A stretch of DNA of 64,000 bases from contig JAETXT010000009.1 of the NCBI GenBank assembly GCA_019188255.1, positions 744,001 to 808,000 of the forward strand. The letters are read 5' to 3'. Shown piece after piece: positions 46,534-56,022 of this stretch. Source of the stretch: Verticillium longisporum (taxonomy: Eukaryota > Ascomycota > Sordariomycetes > Glomerellales > Plectosphaerellaceae). Made by a program: the position numbers and the translations under genes. Within the stretch, counting starts at the first letter, position 1. Each line of letters starts with the position of its first letter. The notes below the pieces were generated by a model. The model was not told the origin of the DNA, did no database searches, and saw only the letters and a program-made list of their open reading frames with translations.

Positions 46534-48774
46534 CTAGACCTTTCGCCTTACAAGCCCCCTCCAGAAATCAAAGCTGTTCTCGTCGCTTTGCAAGGCCCAC
46601 ATCCGCCCGGTTTCCCGTCCCGTAACCCCATCAACCTCGACGGCTTGCAACATGCCCCAATCCTTCGTGATGCCAACCACTTTGGCCCGGACACCCTTTT
46701 CCTCGAGCGTCACCAGTTGCCCCGAGTGTAGCCAGTGCTTATAGTAGCGGTTTTCCAGGTTGGAGTCAAATCCGTTGCGGATCCAATGAGAGTGCAACGA
46801 TTCCAGCCGAGTGGGAATCCGCGCGAGGAGCTTCTCGAGCCGGAAAGGGGCAAGGTTCGATGAGAGAAGAGCATTGAGAGATGTAGTGGGCCGAGCATTC
46901 GTCGCATTGATGCCGATGCCTAGCACGAGATTGTACGCACCACCGGTGTAGGAGCATGTAGATAAGATTCCGCCAATCTTGACATAGGAAGGATTCGAGG
47001 CTGAGGATTTAGGATCGCGCGCGTCTGGATGTGGTTAGTGACCAAAGGCAAACGTATTCAGGGGCACACGCACATATGTCGTTGGGCCATTTGAGCTTGA
47101 CAGGTACATCGTCGTAACCCAAGTCATACGATTTGATGGCCTCGACTATGGCAACAGCAGTAAGGTACTGGAGAAACACGATTGGTCGGGACCCGAGGAG
47201 GTGCGCCGGGTGATTGATCACTGTCGAGAATACGAGGGTGCCGGCAGGACAAACCCAAACATTGGAACCACGGCCGCGCGCTGCAACTTGTGTCGCGGCA
47301 GTCAGGGTGAAGCCAGTGGGTAGCTTTGACAAAAGTTTCGGGTTCCTGAAAAGTCAGTTTGGAGACATTTATCCGCGAATGGGGGTCACGCACTTGTCCA
47401 TGATGGTGTTGGTGCTCGTCGTAGCATCTGCGTACATTAGAGTGTTGCCCCACTCAGACGCATGTTCCTCCATCTGCTGGTAGGCCTTGAGGCACCCGTA
47501 GTAGAAGCTATGCTGGAACGCAGGGGTAATCTCGTCTGAGGGCCAGGCGCGCTCATGTGGCACGATCTCCTTGATGACGTCGCTATAGTCGATGTATCGT
47601 CCATCGGCGGAGAGTTTTCCCTTCGCGGGATCGTCGGGGTTGGGAAGGGCCTCTGCAAGGGCTTTCATCGACCACTTGCCATCCCGATCGATATGGAATG
47701 TGTCGGCCTCGTCGCGGATATACTCTTCGTTGTCTTCAAGCGTGACAACATCACCGAGAGCGTCGATCAGCTCCTCGACCTCCTTGTGGTTGATAGAGGT
47801 TAGGTGCATGGCTGTGAGGGACGGGATATCGGCATCTTCATCATTGACTTCGAGTCCAAGCTTCCGGAGGCATGCCTTGATGAAAGCCGATCGTGGCAGG
47901 TCGTCCTGCGTGAGATTCTCGATGAGCTGATCGTATCGAGGGTTACTGGGGATGCGATGGAGGTTGGCGGCAGCAAACCTGACCGGGTTAGCACAGTACC
48001 ACCCACACGCGATGGGGAAACAGCCTACTCGGGATGCGGTCCCGTGAGGACAACGCCGCCATCGCCAACCTTGCAATACACAACAGCCGCCTGACCGTCG
48101 CCGCCATCCACGTCAATATCACCGGTGTAGCTCGCCAACACCTCAACCCCCTTGCCCTTCAGCTTGGCGGCATCAACAAAGACACCCCCACCATTGTAAT
48201 ACGACTTTGTCCTCTTCGGCGCACCCATGGTTTCGGTGAAGGCCCCTTCCTCGACGGAGATCTCGACCGCCTGTGCCCCGTCTTCGGAGTGGTACCGAAA
48301 CCCCGCAAAGGCACCGCCTCGACACGTTCCGGGGAAGAATCCCAGTTCTCGCCTCCCTACGACCTCCATCCCCTTCTCGCTGCTGCCGACCTCGAACTCG
48401 CATCGCGAAGAGCCAAAATAGCCCCCGGCGCAGAAGCCCAGGAAACGTCCGCCTCGGCGCACAAAGTCAGTGATGCGGCGGTTTCCCGCGCCGTCGAGCA
48501 CGCGACAGTAGCCGAGATCGCCTCCGCCAGGGAGCACGAGGAGGGCGCAGGTCTGAGCCCAAGGCTCCTTGAGGAGAGCAGACTCGGTCAGGGGCGTGAC
48601 GGCGTAGTTCGGGTGCAGCAGGCGGCGCAGTGTCATGAGCGCATGACGCACACACTCGGCGGTGGTGCCAGTACCTGCATGTGTGTCAGTGGGGCCAGGA
48701 GTGAAGGGGCACAATGGCGGGGCAGGGGTGTGCAGACCTGTGTACACAAGCACATTGAGCTTGCGGGAGGACAT
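46534..48774 (-). CDS. BPL1: biotin--protein ligase
   Basis: Five exons: 48738-48774, 48029-48674, 47394-47978, 47074-47345 and 46534-47024; introns of 48-63 nt. Phases fit to give 676 aa, the yeast/fungal size. The N-terminal half is the glutamine-amidotransferase-like BPL_N domain (VLVYTGTGTTAECVRHAL, LVLPGGGDLGYCR, GFCAGGYFG, SYTGDID). The C-terminal half is the catalytic BirA-type domain: the AARGRGSNVW biotinyl-AMP loop, KWPNDIY split by the last intron, and GIGINATN. The enzyme activates biotin with ATP and attaches it to carboxylases (acetyl-CoA and pyruvate carboxylase). It shares a 273-nt divergent promoter with COA4. Confidence 0.95.
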
Positions 48775-49047
48775 ATTGAGGTGCCCGCGGCCGGTGCGGA
48801 GAGAAGGTTGTGGTATGCTGGTGTGTCGTGAGGAAAAGGTGGTGTTGAAGCTCGTCTCAACAGAAATGAGTCTCAAGTGAGAGCTGCGACACCGGGCAGT
48901 GACCCCCGATAGTGCCTGCCCGTGCGAGAAGAAACGCCGGCACCAGCGGATTGCGGGGCCTCGCGTTGTCGCTGCCACTTTCAACCTCGACTCTACAACT
49001 AGCACAGCAGCTCACACGATATACCTGCGAACGATTCAGTAGTCGCC
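48775..49047. promoter_or_regulatory. divergent promoter between BPL1 and COA4
   Basis: 273 nt between the two start codons. It must serve both genes, whose products support mitochondrial carboxylase and oxidase functions. No TATA box; a TCGACTCTACAACTAGCAC-type A/C-rich leader precedes COA4. Individual sites not identified. Confidence 0.55.
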
Positions 49048-49428
49048 ATGCCCAAGCAAGAGAGCAACGCCGCACAAAGCGCGGCCCTTGATGATGATGA
49101 GCCTGATGAATGGTGGGTATGCCTCGGCTGGTGCTGATGCCGATGCTGACCGAGCTGCAGGGACAAGCGCATCTTCAGCACAGGCTGTGCGGGTGGGTTG
49201 TTACGAGACCTGGGCGCGCCTCACCCGCTGACGGTAGCAGACGAGAACATGAAACTGACGGACTGCTATTTCGAGAAGAAGGATTGGAGGAAGTGTACGG
49301 AAGAGGTATGTTTTCTTTGGCTTGACGGGAGGAGGCCGATGGTGGGCTGACGCGAGTAGATGGCCACATTCAAGAAGTGCTGGAAGCTGCAAGGCAACGA
49401 CCAGCGGACGAGCTCAAAGGATGCTTGA
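49048..49428 (+). CDS. COA4: Coa4/Cmc3-type twin CX9C mitochondrial assembly factor
   Basis: Four tiny exons: 49048-49112, 49161-49192, 49241-49305 and 49360-49428, with introns of 48, 48 and 54 nt; 76 aa. Residues about 22-31 read DEWDKRIFSTGC. Two CX9C motifs follow: C-ADENMKLTD-C and C-TEEMATFKK-C, the helix-loop-helix CHCH fold oxidised by the Mia40 relay. The tail GNDQRT and SSKDA also matches Coa4 (CHCHD8). Coa4 acts in the intermembrane space in assembly of cytochrome c oxidase. Easily missed because no exon exceeds 70 nt. Confidence 0.9.
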
Positions 49429-49727
49429 GGCGAGCGCAGAGGTCTTTGCAGGGTACAATGTGTTTCATTGTGTACGATAGGTAGGGTGATCGTGGAATTC
49501 GCCGCTCTCAAGGTTCAAGGTCATGTTCGAAGGGTGACCATGTACAGTTTCGATACAGTCTATAAACTGTCTTGGACACAGTACAAAAGGCCCAAGCTCC
49601 TAGTCCATTTTGACGACTGACGCGATAGACGTGAAGGCATCATCACCACCACTCAACCTCCGCCCATTCGGTCTGTGGGTTGAACGACAACGTCCCGACA
49701 CCACTGCTGCCTCGCCCATCCGCAATC

Positions 49728-50530
49728 ATGGCCTCAAGATCTCTTGCTCGCCCGCTTCTTCGCGCTGCGAAATGCACTCACGCAGCCCGCTTCTCCACCT
49801 CACCGTCTCTCCTCGCCGCATCACCATCACCCGCCCGCTACGTCTCCCAGGCGGCAAAACCTGCACCCGCACGGTCAACCGCCACCGCCAAAGCCTCCAC
49901 ATCCCCAGCAGGTCCCACCTCAACAGCACCTCCCACGCAGACCGCACCACCAGCGCCAGCGCCCACCGCAGCACACCCACCACCGCCACCACCATCCTCC
50001 ATCCCCACCATCGACTGGTCAACCTCATACCACGGCCTCTCGACGGCGGCCTTCCCCCCCGAAGTCGCCGCCCACCTCACCACGCCCATAAGCCCCGCCG
50101 ACATCGAAGTCAAGCCCGACGGCATCATCTACCTCCCCGAGATCAAGTACCGGCGCATCCTCAACGCGGCCCTCGGCCCCCCGGGCTGGGGCCTCGTGCC
50201 GCGCGGGCCCCCGTCGTCGCCGACCGCACCGTCACGCGCGAGTACGCCCTCGTGGCGCAGGGCCGCTTCATCGCCCAGGCCCAGGGCGAGAACCAGTTCT
50301 TCGCCGCCGAGGCCCTGCCGGCCGCCGTCGAGGGGTGCAAGAGCAACGCGCTGATGCGCTGCTGCAAGGACATTGGCGTCGCGTCCGAGCTGTGGGATCC
50401 CGTCTTCATCCGCGCCTTTCAGAAGCAGCATGCTGAGCAGGTCTGGGTCGAGCACGTTGTGACGAAGAAGAAGAAGCAGCTCTGGGTGAAGAAGGGGTTG
50501 AGCGTTGGGTATCCGTACAAGAAGACCTAA
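49728..50530 (+). CDS. MGM101: Mgm101, mitochondrial DNA recombination/maintenance protein, one-base frameshift
   Basis: Intron-free, about 267 aa after correction. The N-terminus [15 protein letters not shown] is a mitochondrial presequence, followed by a Pro/Ala/Thr-rich linker of about 60 residues. The conserved core then follows: [75 protein letters not shown], ending in a basic GYPYKKT. Mgm101 is a Rad52-like annealing protein of mitochondrial nucleoids. The frame slips right after VPRG: the C5 run at 50208-50212 needs one more C to continue [16 protein letters not shown]. An assembly error is likely, since all family blocks on both sides are intact. Same strand as COA4, 300 nt downstream. 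Confidence 0.92.
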
Positions 50531-50808
50531 GGATGGATAACCTTGAGGGGGGGGGCTTGCATGGCTGCGGGGTCATAAAGTTGGGTAGAGATGGCCGGAA
50601 ATGTAACATAGATGTAGAACCACTCTAGAACGCGGGATACGGCGACCACTGTACCATATTTACAATCAACAAGCATGGAAATATGATACCCTGTAAACTC
50701 CCTTCTAGGATCTAACGTTCCAGAGACTGTCAACTTAACCCTCAAAAGTCAAACCCAAACGCCGGAATAAAAGAATGTGCGAAAGAGACCATCTTCGGTC
50801 AATTTGAC

Positions 50809-52071
50809 CTAGCGATCGCGGTCATAGCCCGAGCTCCGTCCGTGGTCGTCCCGTCCGTACTGTAAATCCCTCTCGTCGCGCTCCTTGGCCGCCGACCAGC
50901 CCCAGGGCATCCACGAGCCCGTGCTTCCCGCGGCGGCCTGTCCGCCCTGCACGCCAGGCCCGGGCCTCGCGCGCCCCTCGTCCTCGCCACCGCTCTCGGC
51001 ATCGATGGTCTCGAACTCAGACTCGCTCCGGTTGCGGCTCCACTCGCCAAACCCGTGGCTTCCGCTTCCGCCGCCGCCGCTGTGCCGGCTCCCCCTGCTT
51101 ACGGGCCTCTCGCGCGCGAAGCCCTCGCCGTCGAGGCTGATGCTGCCGGGGCGCAGGTAGTCCTCTGCGTTGCGCGCCCGCAGCGTCTCCTCGCGCTGCA
51201 GCGTTTGGGCCTCGCGGTCGAGTCCGTCGAGGACGACGTTGAGGCGTTCGCGCTGGGCGGCGATGAAGGACATCTTCTCTGTCGCGCCTGTTAGGTTGGA
51301 GGGGATCAGACCGCCCCAGCCACCACCGCCGCCGCCACCACGGTGTGCGTCTACGCCAGACCCAGCACCAGAACCGGAGCCAGGGCTCGTGGCCGACCGG
51401 GTGGCGGCGGAGACGGCGCCGGCGAGCAGGCTGTAAAAGTCGCCGCCGGTGCTACCAGATGAGGCGGGCTGCGGCGGGGGCGCCCAGCGGGCGTTCGGGA
51501 CGCTAAACCGGGCGAGAAGGGACTGGGTGTAGGATTGCGGGGCGTAGGAGGCGGCACGCGGGGACTCGGGCTCGGGGGACTCGGGGGCAGGCCAAAGACG
51601 TTGGTCTTGATAAACTCAATGGCCTGCTTGATGTAGGAAATGCCGGCGGCCTTGGCGCGATCGTGGAGGTCGGCGATAAAGGCCTCGATCTGGGTCTCGT
51701 TATCCTCGAGGAACGGGTGGACGTACGTCTCGTACAGCAGGCGGGCACCCTGAGTCTGGGGCAGGACGAGGTAGAGGAGGAAAAAGAGGCGCAGGTAGGC
51801 ATAAAAGGGGATCCAGCCGAGGAACCACTCTGTCCAGGATTCAACAAGGAGGACGCAGGCGAGGACGACCCAGTACATCAGCCATGGTGTGAGCTGAGCA
51901 GGGTCGGAGGTCTTGAGGGCCTTGTAGGAAGCGAAGAGAGGGAAGAGGAAGGAGGCGACGGAGCTGTGAGGCTGGTCAGAATCTTCGTCGTTCTCGCAAA
52001 AGTGTCTTGCGTCATCGTTGCGGGGGAAAAGAAGTCACTGACGAGAGGAGGTGCGCAAAAATGTCAAACAT
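50809..52071 (-). CDS. TB2/DP1/HVA22 (REEP/Yop1-like) membrane protein, one-base frameshift
   Basis: Exon 1 52043-52071 and exon 2 50809-51963 with a 79-nt intron (GTCAGT..CACAG); about 394 aa after correction. The TB2/DP1/HVA22 domain covers residues about 8-120: FLFPLFASYKALKTSDPAQLTPWLMYWVVL, ESWTEWFLGWIPFYAYLRLFFLLYLVLPQTQGARLLYETYVHPFLEDNE-type signature with paired hydrophobic hairpins. Relatives shape tubular ER. The long C-terminal part is Ser/Gly/Arg-rich and includes KMSFIAAQRERLNVVLDGLDREAQ, which is shared by fungal members. After NVFGLPP the frame slips; the run of five G on the plus strand (51583-51587) needs a sixth so that PPESPEPESPRAASYAPQ follows. Thereafter the frame is open to the stop. 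Confidence 0.88.
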
Positions 52072-53799
52072 GATGGCCGTCTACTTTTTGCGCAGAACAG
52101 GCAGCGCGGATATCTGATTGTGGTTGGTCGTCGGGATGTGTTCGATCGGAGGAGGTTGGCCGCAGGTGGAGGGGGTAGCTTCGCTATGTGAGGATTCGAT
52201 CGTTTACTGTACTGATGATGGAATTGGAGGATGTACGGTAGTAGGAGAAGGAGAGAAGGGCGGTGTCTCTCTGCTCGTTCGGTCGCAGGCCAAGAAGTCG
52301 GCAAGTCATGAACCAGCCGGGCGCATCGGTAGCCGTCACTAGGTGGTCCAAGGTTAGGGTTGAGCGAAAGGTGCCTCCTCGGTGCGAGGAGCGAGAGCGT
52401 CGAAGTCCTGGCACTGTCAGCTTTTGGGTGGGCATGGGTGGTCGAGGTGGGGTTTTGGCGTGGGCACGCGGACGAGGCAGGTGAAGGCCGAAGGCTGAAG
52501 GCTGAAGGCCGGGGTGAAGCTGCTGTTTGCGGGAGAGGGGGCGCTAACGACGCAGGGACCACGTACGTCATGGGGGGTCTGTCTGCCTTTGCCTGCGCCA
52601 GGAGATGAGAAGAACGCCGTTGTGACAACCACATTCATAGGCACCACGCGTATTTGTGCCTTTTGCAGAGGACACATCGACTCATATCTTTGATATAAAA
52701 CCACGTTGTCTTATTCTTCTGAATTATTCCTGAATTTCTGTTATCGTAATCCATAGTCGACCGGCCATCTGTCTTCATGATCCGCTAAGCCACCAGTGGG
52801 GGGACAGATTAGGCCGCACTCCAAATCCGCCTAATACAGGCATCATCCAGAAAGACCCCTAACTACGGAACCCTCTCAACACATCGTGTGTCGATCAAAT
52901 ACTGTGGAATTCCATATACTGGATATTCGGCGATACTTTTGACGGAAAATCTACTTTTTCCACTTTTGAGCCGATGTCAAGGATGTTAGAACGGTTCAAA
53001 GTGAGCTCACCTCGAAGGGGTGTGGCTTTTGTTGGTGCCTCCCTTGGCCACAAAGTCACAGGCCCCCAGGCAGCAAGCAACCTCGACGCATCCCACAAGG
53101 ATCCCGCTAGGCTTACTGCAGAATCGTTGAAACGGAACTTCTCTACAATGAAACGCTACTGACAAGACACAGAGTCAGACACCTCACAAGCCAGATGCTC
53201 CCATGTCGAGTCGCCTGTCGAGGCCGGAATCGCTGGATTGGAACTGCCACCAGGAATCCAAGCGATCTGGAAGGCTGAGCCATGCAGGGGCCTGCTGCAA
53301 TCCCATCGAGCAGTTGAATGAGGCTTCAAATTTGAGCCAAGAGTACCCTCGGTTGGCTGTGGGCCTCGACGGGTCGACCAGCGAGTGGCCATGCAACCCT
53401 CCAGTTTCCCTCCGGTGCATACATTTGCAGAGAGGCTAATAGGTCACGCGCTGAGTTTAATGCACTGCAGGCCTCCCATTTTTGTCCGCCTCGAGGACAA
53501 GAACCCGAATTATCTCGTGGTTGGGTCTTGCTGTATTGCCCCAACGGCCAACAATGCAGCCAAGTGGCTTATTCCTGACGACACCGAGCTCTCCTGGCAT
53601 GTCTGTGGAGAATACGAATGCCTTGGAAACGGCTGTTGGTAATGCTGCTATCCGGGGCTTCCAATAATCGTAACGTACCTATATAAGGTAGTTTGCAAGG
53701 CATGTGTGATAATAGCGAGAATTCAAAGTGCACATTGACTTCATTCTCCATACCCCATTCCTTCGTCTTTCTCGAGAATAGCATTTTTACACCGTCATC
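52072..53799. other. 1.7-kb intergenic region, no gene seen
   Basis: Divergent region between the TB2/DP1 gene and the C2H2 gene. A GAAGGCTGAAGGC tandem near 52485-52512 is the only pattern. An ORF of about 80 codons at 53385-53642 has no motif. Confidence 0.5.
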
Positions 53800-54783
53800 A
53801 TGACCGACTGCGAAGTGTGTGGACGTGGATTCGGCACTTCCGACCGTCTCAAGCAGCACGTCACCGATTCTATCCTTCACTCACCCGATCACTTGACACT
53901 ATGCTGTCTTCGCTGCACCAGCAAGCCCTTCACGACAAAGCTCGCAAGACAGCAGCACCTCCTCAGCTCGCCCAAGCATCGCGTCTGCAAGCTCTGTCCC
54001 GAGCACTGGGACTTTGAAACCAAAAAGCAACTGAAACACCACCTCAAGATTGAACATCCCGGCCAATCGGTAGGCAACGCGCAACTGGAAGCCAATAGCC
54101 TCATCGAGGTGACGGACTTCCGAACACCCCACGACGCCACGAACGAGGCATCCAGGGGCATGCCCCCTGAGCCGCATGTCCAGGGGCTTCTCGAGAGTGA
54201 AAGTGCACCTGCGACCCCGCTGGACCGGTTCTTCTTGTCCTACGCGACGTTCCGCTATGACGCGAGTCTGCCGCCTACCGCGTCCTTTAAAGCCCTCATC
54301 CGACACTATCGCTGGAAGAGGGGGACTGACGAGCACCAGGAGGCGCAGGCCGAGTATCAGAGAGCCCTTCGTCAGGAAGTGGAAGTCTGGTTTGGTCGGG
54401 AAGATGACATTGGTGCCTGGCACACGCTGTGCCGGGCCGTGGGAATCCGCAGACCTCCCCCCACCATCGAAGAGTGCACGCAAGTACGTACACCACAGAA
54501 ATCCAGGGCTCGGAGCAAACTGAGAGTGCTAATGAAAACGACAAAGGTTCTCCGGAATACGCATGTCAACATTGTCGACCTCATCGAGTGGGGTCGCAAC
54601 CGCGCCGTGGGCTCGGTCCAGGTCTTCCAGACACGGGATGATCTGGTCAAGTACTCGCTGAAGCACGCCAAAATCTTCCCCGTCAAAGAGGTCCAGGCCA
54701 ATGGCGAGACCAACGTTGTGCTCCGCCATCTGCTTCGACGGTTCAGGACGCGGCATTCTGGGGTTGCAAGGGCCCAATTGTGA
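53800..54783 (+). CDS. C2H2 zinc-finger protein, fungal-specific family
   Basis: Most likely two exons, 53800-54483 and 54547-54783, with a 63-nt intron that is a multiple of three and contains no stop, so the unspliced frame is also open (327 codons; 306 if spliced). Splicing is preferred because it joins EECTQ directly to VLRNTHVNIVDLIEW, which is how this family reads, and because the intron has GTACGT, GCTAAT and AAAG ends. Residues 1-90 hold three C-X2-C/H fingers (CEVCGRGFGTSDRLKQH, CLRCTSKPF..QQHL, CKLCPEHWDF..HHLKIEH). The middle has PLDRFFLSYATFRYD and the end VLRHLLRRF. I recall many Fusarium/Colletotrichum relatives of unknown function; DNA or RNA binding is inferred. Confidence 0.82.
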   Translation: MTDCEVCGRGFGTSDRLKQHVTDSILHSPDHLTLCCLRCTSKPFTTKLARQQHLLSSPKHRVCKLCPEHWDFETKKQLKHHLKIEHPGQSVGNAQLEANSLIEVTDFRTPHDATNEASRGMPPEPHVQGLLESESAPATPLDRFFLSYATFRYDASLPPTASFKALIRHYRWKRGTDEHQEAQAEYQRALRQEVEVWFGREDDIGAWHTLCRAVGIRRPPPTIEECTQVRTPQKSRARSKLRVLMKTTKVLRNTHVNIVDLIEWGRNRAVGSVQVFQTRDDLVKYSLKHAKIFPVKEVQANGETNVVLRHLLRRFRTRHSGVARAQL

Positions 54784-55025
54784 GGCGGTCGTCAAAAGGA
54801 GGGGAAAGGGGAGAATACTGGACAACTCGCTGGCCACGTCCTTTTCAGGGCGGCGAGAATGGGTGCGATTGGTGCCCCTGGACGAGCAACAGCCCAATCA
54901 GAAAGTTTTGACCGCCTCGCGCTCACCCGATCGAGCCTCATGTTGCCTTCCATCGCGCCTCTCGTTGATACCGCCGAGCGGCTGTCATCGATGAAGCGGG
55001 TAAATAAAGTGGAGTAGTGTGGTAT
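54784..55025. other. 3' flank of the C2H2 gene
   Basis: No element other than probable 3' untranslated sequence; the inverted-repeat element begins at 55026. Confidence 0.4.
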
Positions 55026-55355
55026 CCCTTTGAAACCGAATTCAGTCTCAGTATAAATTATACGTACAGAAGGACCAGTTAACGTGGCAGAACTCAGCTC
55101 CATAGCCAATTAAATCTTGAAAATAGCTCACAACACATTCACAAGTAAGCTATAGTACTATAGGACGCCTAATGACATCAGGTACACTAACTACCTAGGG
55201 TGTATAGTGAAGAATTAGGTGGGTTATGTAAGAATGAACCAAGGCACCAGGTACTAGGAAGACATCGACAAGTCACGCGCTTAACCTGATTATGAAGGCG
55301 GTGGCCTGGCTCATGGTCGGCTTTTTGTACTGAGACTGAATTCGGTTTCAAAGGG
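55026..55355. mobile_element. MITE-like element with perfect 28-bp terminal inverted repeats
   Basis: The 28 bases at 55026-55053 (starting CCCTTTGAAACCGAATTC) recur exactly inverted at 55328-55355 (ending GGTTTCAAAGGG). They are separated by 274 nt that are AT-rich and non-coding. Size (330 bp), perfect terminal repeats and lack of coding capacity fit a miniature inverted-repeat transposable element that moved recently enough to keep identical ends. No target duplication is evident next to the repeats, so either the true ends lie slightly elsewhere or the duplication is very short. The superfamily is not determinable. Confidence 0.7.
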
Positions 55356-56022
55356 TCATATGATTCATTAGCCACCGCCTCTTAGGCAGTCGAGCTTGGT
55401 GCAGAAAGTAAATGGCCCACCCTTATCAAATAAGGATGAGCAGAATGGGAGAGCGGGGTAGTTGAGCGATCGCGGCGCTTACAATTGCTTTTAATTGACG
55501 AGAGTGGACGGTGGCAGGGGTATGTGGTCCCTGGCAGGACCTGGATTCTTGGAGTATATTAAATTCTTCTAGCGTACTATTAATAAGGATTGGAAATAAT
55601 ATATAGAGGATATTTTCCCCGAGTTATATTATAATGAGTTACTTGATTTCATTGCGATTTCTAAGTGGCAGAACTCTTAGCTATTTTATCTAGAATCTAC
55701 CCAGTCCCCTATATAGTTTTAAATATCAAAGATGGGTCTGGTCTCGAGCGAAGGACGGATAACCGTAATTCTGCTGAAGGTAAGTGTCGGGTGCCCCCCC
55801 GACGTTCCTCCGAACTAAGGGGCCTGAACTTGATTCATATCCCTGTCAGCTGCATCCCGGTTGCTGCCTGCCCTGCGCGAATGTGCCGTTGTACCTTAAG
55901 CTTCGCCTTAGTCATCGAGGGAGCGTCATCAACCCCGCGCCACCCCCTTCCGGCGAGCGGCAGCTTGGAGCAAGCTCTCCCAGAGCCCAGAGAGCTCCTG
56001 AGCTTCTCAGTATCATTCCAAA
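55356..56022. other. AT-rich intergenic patch upstream of the GH31 gene
   Basis: The segment 55540-55730 is markedly AT-rich (TATATTA-type strings), unlike the rest of the window; it may be RIP-degraded transposon sequence. The 3' part is the GH31 promoter. No gene. Confidence 0.45.
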
